Below are positions 62,156-64,000 of a DNA stretch of 64,000 nucleotides, in pieces. Each line of letters opens with the position of its first letter. The first letter of the stretch is position 1. Source of the DNA: Pectinophora gossypiella (Eukaryota > Arthropoda > Insecta > Lepidoptera > Gelechiidae). Where the stretch lies: assembly GCF_024362695.1 (NCBI RefSeq), contig NC_065415.1, positions 11,449,438 to 11,513,437 on the forward strand, given 5' to 3'. The notes beneath the pieces were generated by a model. It saw only the letters and a list, made by a program, of their open reading frames with translations. It did no database searches and was not told the DNA's origin. The translations under genes were made by a program, and so were the position numbers.

Positions 62156-62597
62156 TTCAGAATCAATACAGTACTACCCGGACAATACATCAAACTTCCG
62201 AATCGCCCGCAGCATTTGACATAAAACATCAAACGAGTCTAAACCGTCACGTACGCCACACATCCATCCTTGTTGTATTTTTGATTTGTTATCCCGCTGT
62301 CACTGTTATTGATGTGTAGCGAAATTGGAAAGTTCAGCCACACTTATCTCCAAGATTTAGATAGCGAGGCAATTTATAAAGCGAGGGACTCTTACCCGAA
62401 AGTATCCTCCTGACAGTATGCGAGCCTAGGGCGATGTCTTTCGCAGTCGGGGGGACCGATTACGGGCGCGTACGAAATTGGATGATGGAACTACTAGATT
62501 ATTGCTCGGTTTTAGGGCCCGATGGGACAATCGACTCATAAAATGGCCAGAAGGAGGTCATGAAATTGCTGAGAGTGCAATGTATTTTTGGAGTGGG
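62156..62597. other. No gene seen
   Basis: Non-coding, moderately GC-rich around 62400-62540. Confidence 0.35.
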
Positions 62598-62735
62598 CCT
62601 TCTTCTATCGTGTGGGTTGTGAGGTGAATTACCAACCTCCTCCTCTGATGCAAGTAATTAATCGTTAAATGAACCATGTCAAAGGCCTTTGGCGGCTCAA
62701 TATTAACCCTTACACCAGGGTTGATGAGGTTGGAG
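62598..62735. mobile_element. Two SINE-A 3' ends joined head to head
   Basis: 62598-62643 is the reversed tail (TTCTTCTATCGTGTGGGTTG, GTGAATTACCAACCTC). From 62645 the sequence is plus-strand SINE-A (GATGCAAGTAATTAATCGTT, GGCCTTTGGCGGCTCAATAT, ACACCAGGGTTGATGAGGTT). The GGAGTGGGCCT string borders both sides (62590, 62731), so this may be one inverted insertion with a TSD. Confidence 0.7.
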
Positions 62736-63405
62736 TGGGCCTGTGATAGGATTACTTTTCCTATCACTTTACGGTAGATGTAATACGCCAGTCATTACTC
62801 TACTTTGATAATTATATTTCGGTATTTAACGACTAACTAAACTAATAAAATACAATGCATTTCATTTTATATCCTGCTTTACCGAAACAATAAATCATTG
62901 CAACTATAGCTATAACTCTCGTAAAATGTATCTTTTACGAGGCGTAAAATCAACCGAACCAAATGCCATAATTACCGGCTGGTAATTATTTTGAGATCGC
63001 ATCAAGGGAGATCGTAATCGTAAAAATAAATTACCAATATTTTTGCCGTTATTCGCGAGCGATGCCGTGATAAGGGCCCTTACGCGTGTCCTATCGAATC
63101 TTGTTTCTTAGAATCGATGCTTAAATTTTTTGCTCTCAGAAACGCAACCATTTTTTGACGATGCCCTTTATCTTTGTAGAAGATTAATATTGAGAGGCTC
63201 CTCAAAAATGGTTGCATTATCCTTAAGTCCTCTGTAAATATTAGCTTGGGTGAACGCTTAAATTTTTTGACTGTATTTTTCACTCCTGGATTAAATGAAA
63301 AACTGGTTTATGAGATTTTTTTAAGTTTGCCTTTGTAATTGTTTGCTCTACCGTAAGCCTTGACTATGGGCCTCATAAGAAATTTCAAAATCACTTAAAG
63401 GGCGA
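62736..63405. other. No gene; short stem
   Basis: GCAACCATTTTT (63146) and AAAAATGGTTGC (63205) are exact complements about 50 bases apart. No coding frame is convincing. Confidence 0.35.
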
Positions 63406-63752
63406 TGCGATGAAAAGGGCTATCTTCGGTGTTTCTCTGCGTGATCGAATCAGGAACGAGGAGATTCGCAGACAAACTAAAGTTACCGAAATATTCCAAA
63501 CAGTTGATAAACTGAAGTGACCGATCAAAATGAAGATTGCTTGTAGAACGGACGGCCGATGGGGCTGTAAGTGTCTCAAGTTGCGACCGCGGGTCGGCAA
63601 GCGCAGCGTGGGCACCCCACAAGGTTGACCGGTGACCTTCTGAAGGTCGTGGCAAAACGCTGGATACGGGGCAGCATAAAATCGGTCATTGTGGGGAGTC
63701 TTGGGGGAGGTCTATGTCCAGCAGTGAACGATTTCCGGCTGATGATGATGAT
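63406..63752 (+). pseudogene. LINE-R: RTE-type LINE C-terminal fragment
   Basis: Encodes MKRAIFGVSLRDRIRNEEIR and QTKVTEIFQTVDKLK, an in-frame stop, then RTDGRWG, a shifted RPRVGKRSVGTP and SLWGVLGEVYVQQ. These follow in order the C-terminal end of the RTE-type endonuclease/reverse transcriptase common in Lepidoptera. The 3' end is GGGGGAGGTCTATGTCCAGC and CGGCTGATGATGATGATG. Stops and frameshifts make it dead. The ending resembles the tails of SINE-B and SINE-C. Confidence 0.8.
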
Positions 63753-64000
63753 GCTTTATTCTAATCTTATTTCTTTCTTCTATTATTATGGGTTATTTCT
63801 GTATCTTGTGTCCATTGTCCTCTATAAAGTATTTTATCGAAGTATTATTTAATCGATATATTTTAGAGTCGTGTCCTAGATAATTCTTGTGGTCATGTAT
63901 TTGCTACTTAAAATTATTGTGTTAAGCTATATTATGTACAAGTATTACTATTCGAGATTCATTCCTGCGGGCATTGCTAAATTGTATACTTAGTTTTAGG

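Overview
The window looks like intergenic or intronic DNA of a moth or butterfly (Lepidoptera). It is AT-rich, with almost no long open frames, and densely packed with transposable-element remnants typical of that order: tRNA-headed SINEs ending in GATGATG or TTATG, 5'-truncated LINE tails, a Lep1-like Helitron ending in CTAG, and many short palindromic MITEs. There are no operons, bacterial signals, CRISPR arrays or rRNA genes. The genus cannot be told from what is here.

Only one protein-coding gene is well supported. At 19737-20712 (+) lies a long exon, preceded by a good 3' splice site, for a secreted trypsin-fold protein whose catalytic His and Ser motifs are replaced, so it is predicted to be a pseudoprotease. 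Two short open frames (5612-5758, 27627-27869) and a duplicated frame split by a MITE (57522-58224) are weak candidates.

The rest is repeats; the family names here are mine. SINE-A: tRNA-like head, long tail ending in GAAGAAGAAG. SINE-B: tRNA 5' half joined to a 5S rRNA-like internal promoter, tail ending in GATGATGATG. SINE-C: the SINE-A type of head with a different tail. SINE-D: another tRNA-type head. Repeat-E: a short repeat with ACTCACGCCCGTAAT. MITE M1: palindromic, TA target, CAGGGTGTTAGTGAC ends. M2: ~150 bp, TGTACGGTCACGAG ends. M3: GGCCCCGATTCCTGCAG ends. M4: GGGGGGTTAAAA ends. M5: AGTTTCCAACTAGTC ends. M6: ~510 bp, GTCGTGGCCAGATC ends. hAT-N and Harbinger-N: non-autonomous members of those superfamilies. 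LINE-P, LINE-Q, LINE-R and a CR1-like LINE: 5'-truncated, C-terminal or 3'UTR pieces.

Layout. 1-9000: scattered SINE-C, LINE-P and MITE-M4 in featureless AT-rich DNA. 9000-19400: MITEs, SINE-C, a 2.1-kb Helitron carrying a 134-bp tandem array, and nested SINE-A/B. 19400-21400: the pseudoprotease gene, with an M2 MITE 4 bp after its stop codon. 21400-33600: SINE-B/D, Helitron ends, a 54-bp minisatellite and several nested insertions. 33600-49000: mostly MITEs and SINEs. 49000-56000: two M6 elements, a hAT element interrupted by a LINE, and compound M1 pairs. 56000-64000: a duplicated open frame around an M1 MITE, a LINE-Q copy interrupted by a Harbinger-type MITE, and an RTE-type LINE end.

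More than a dozen insertions are bounded by exact or near-exact target-site duplications (TSDs), so the order of insertion can be read directly at many nests. The most notable biology is in the SINEs. Three families with different heads and tails share one central domain. One has a tRNA/5S hybrid head. The tails of two resemble the 3' end of the RTE-type LINE at the right edge, which suggests how they were mobilised.
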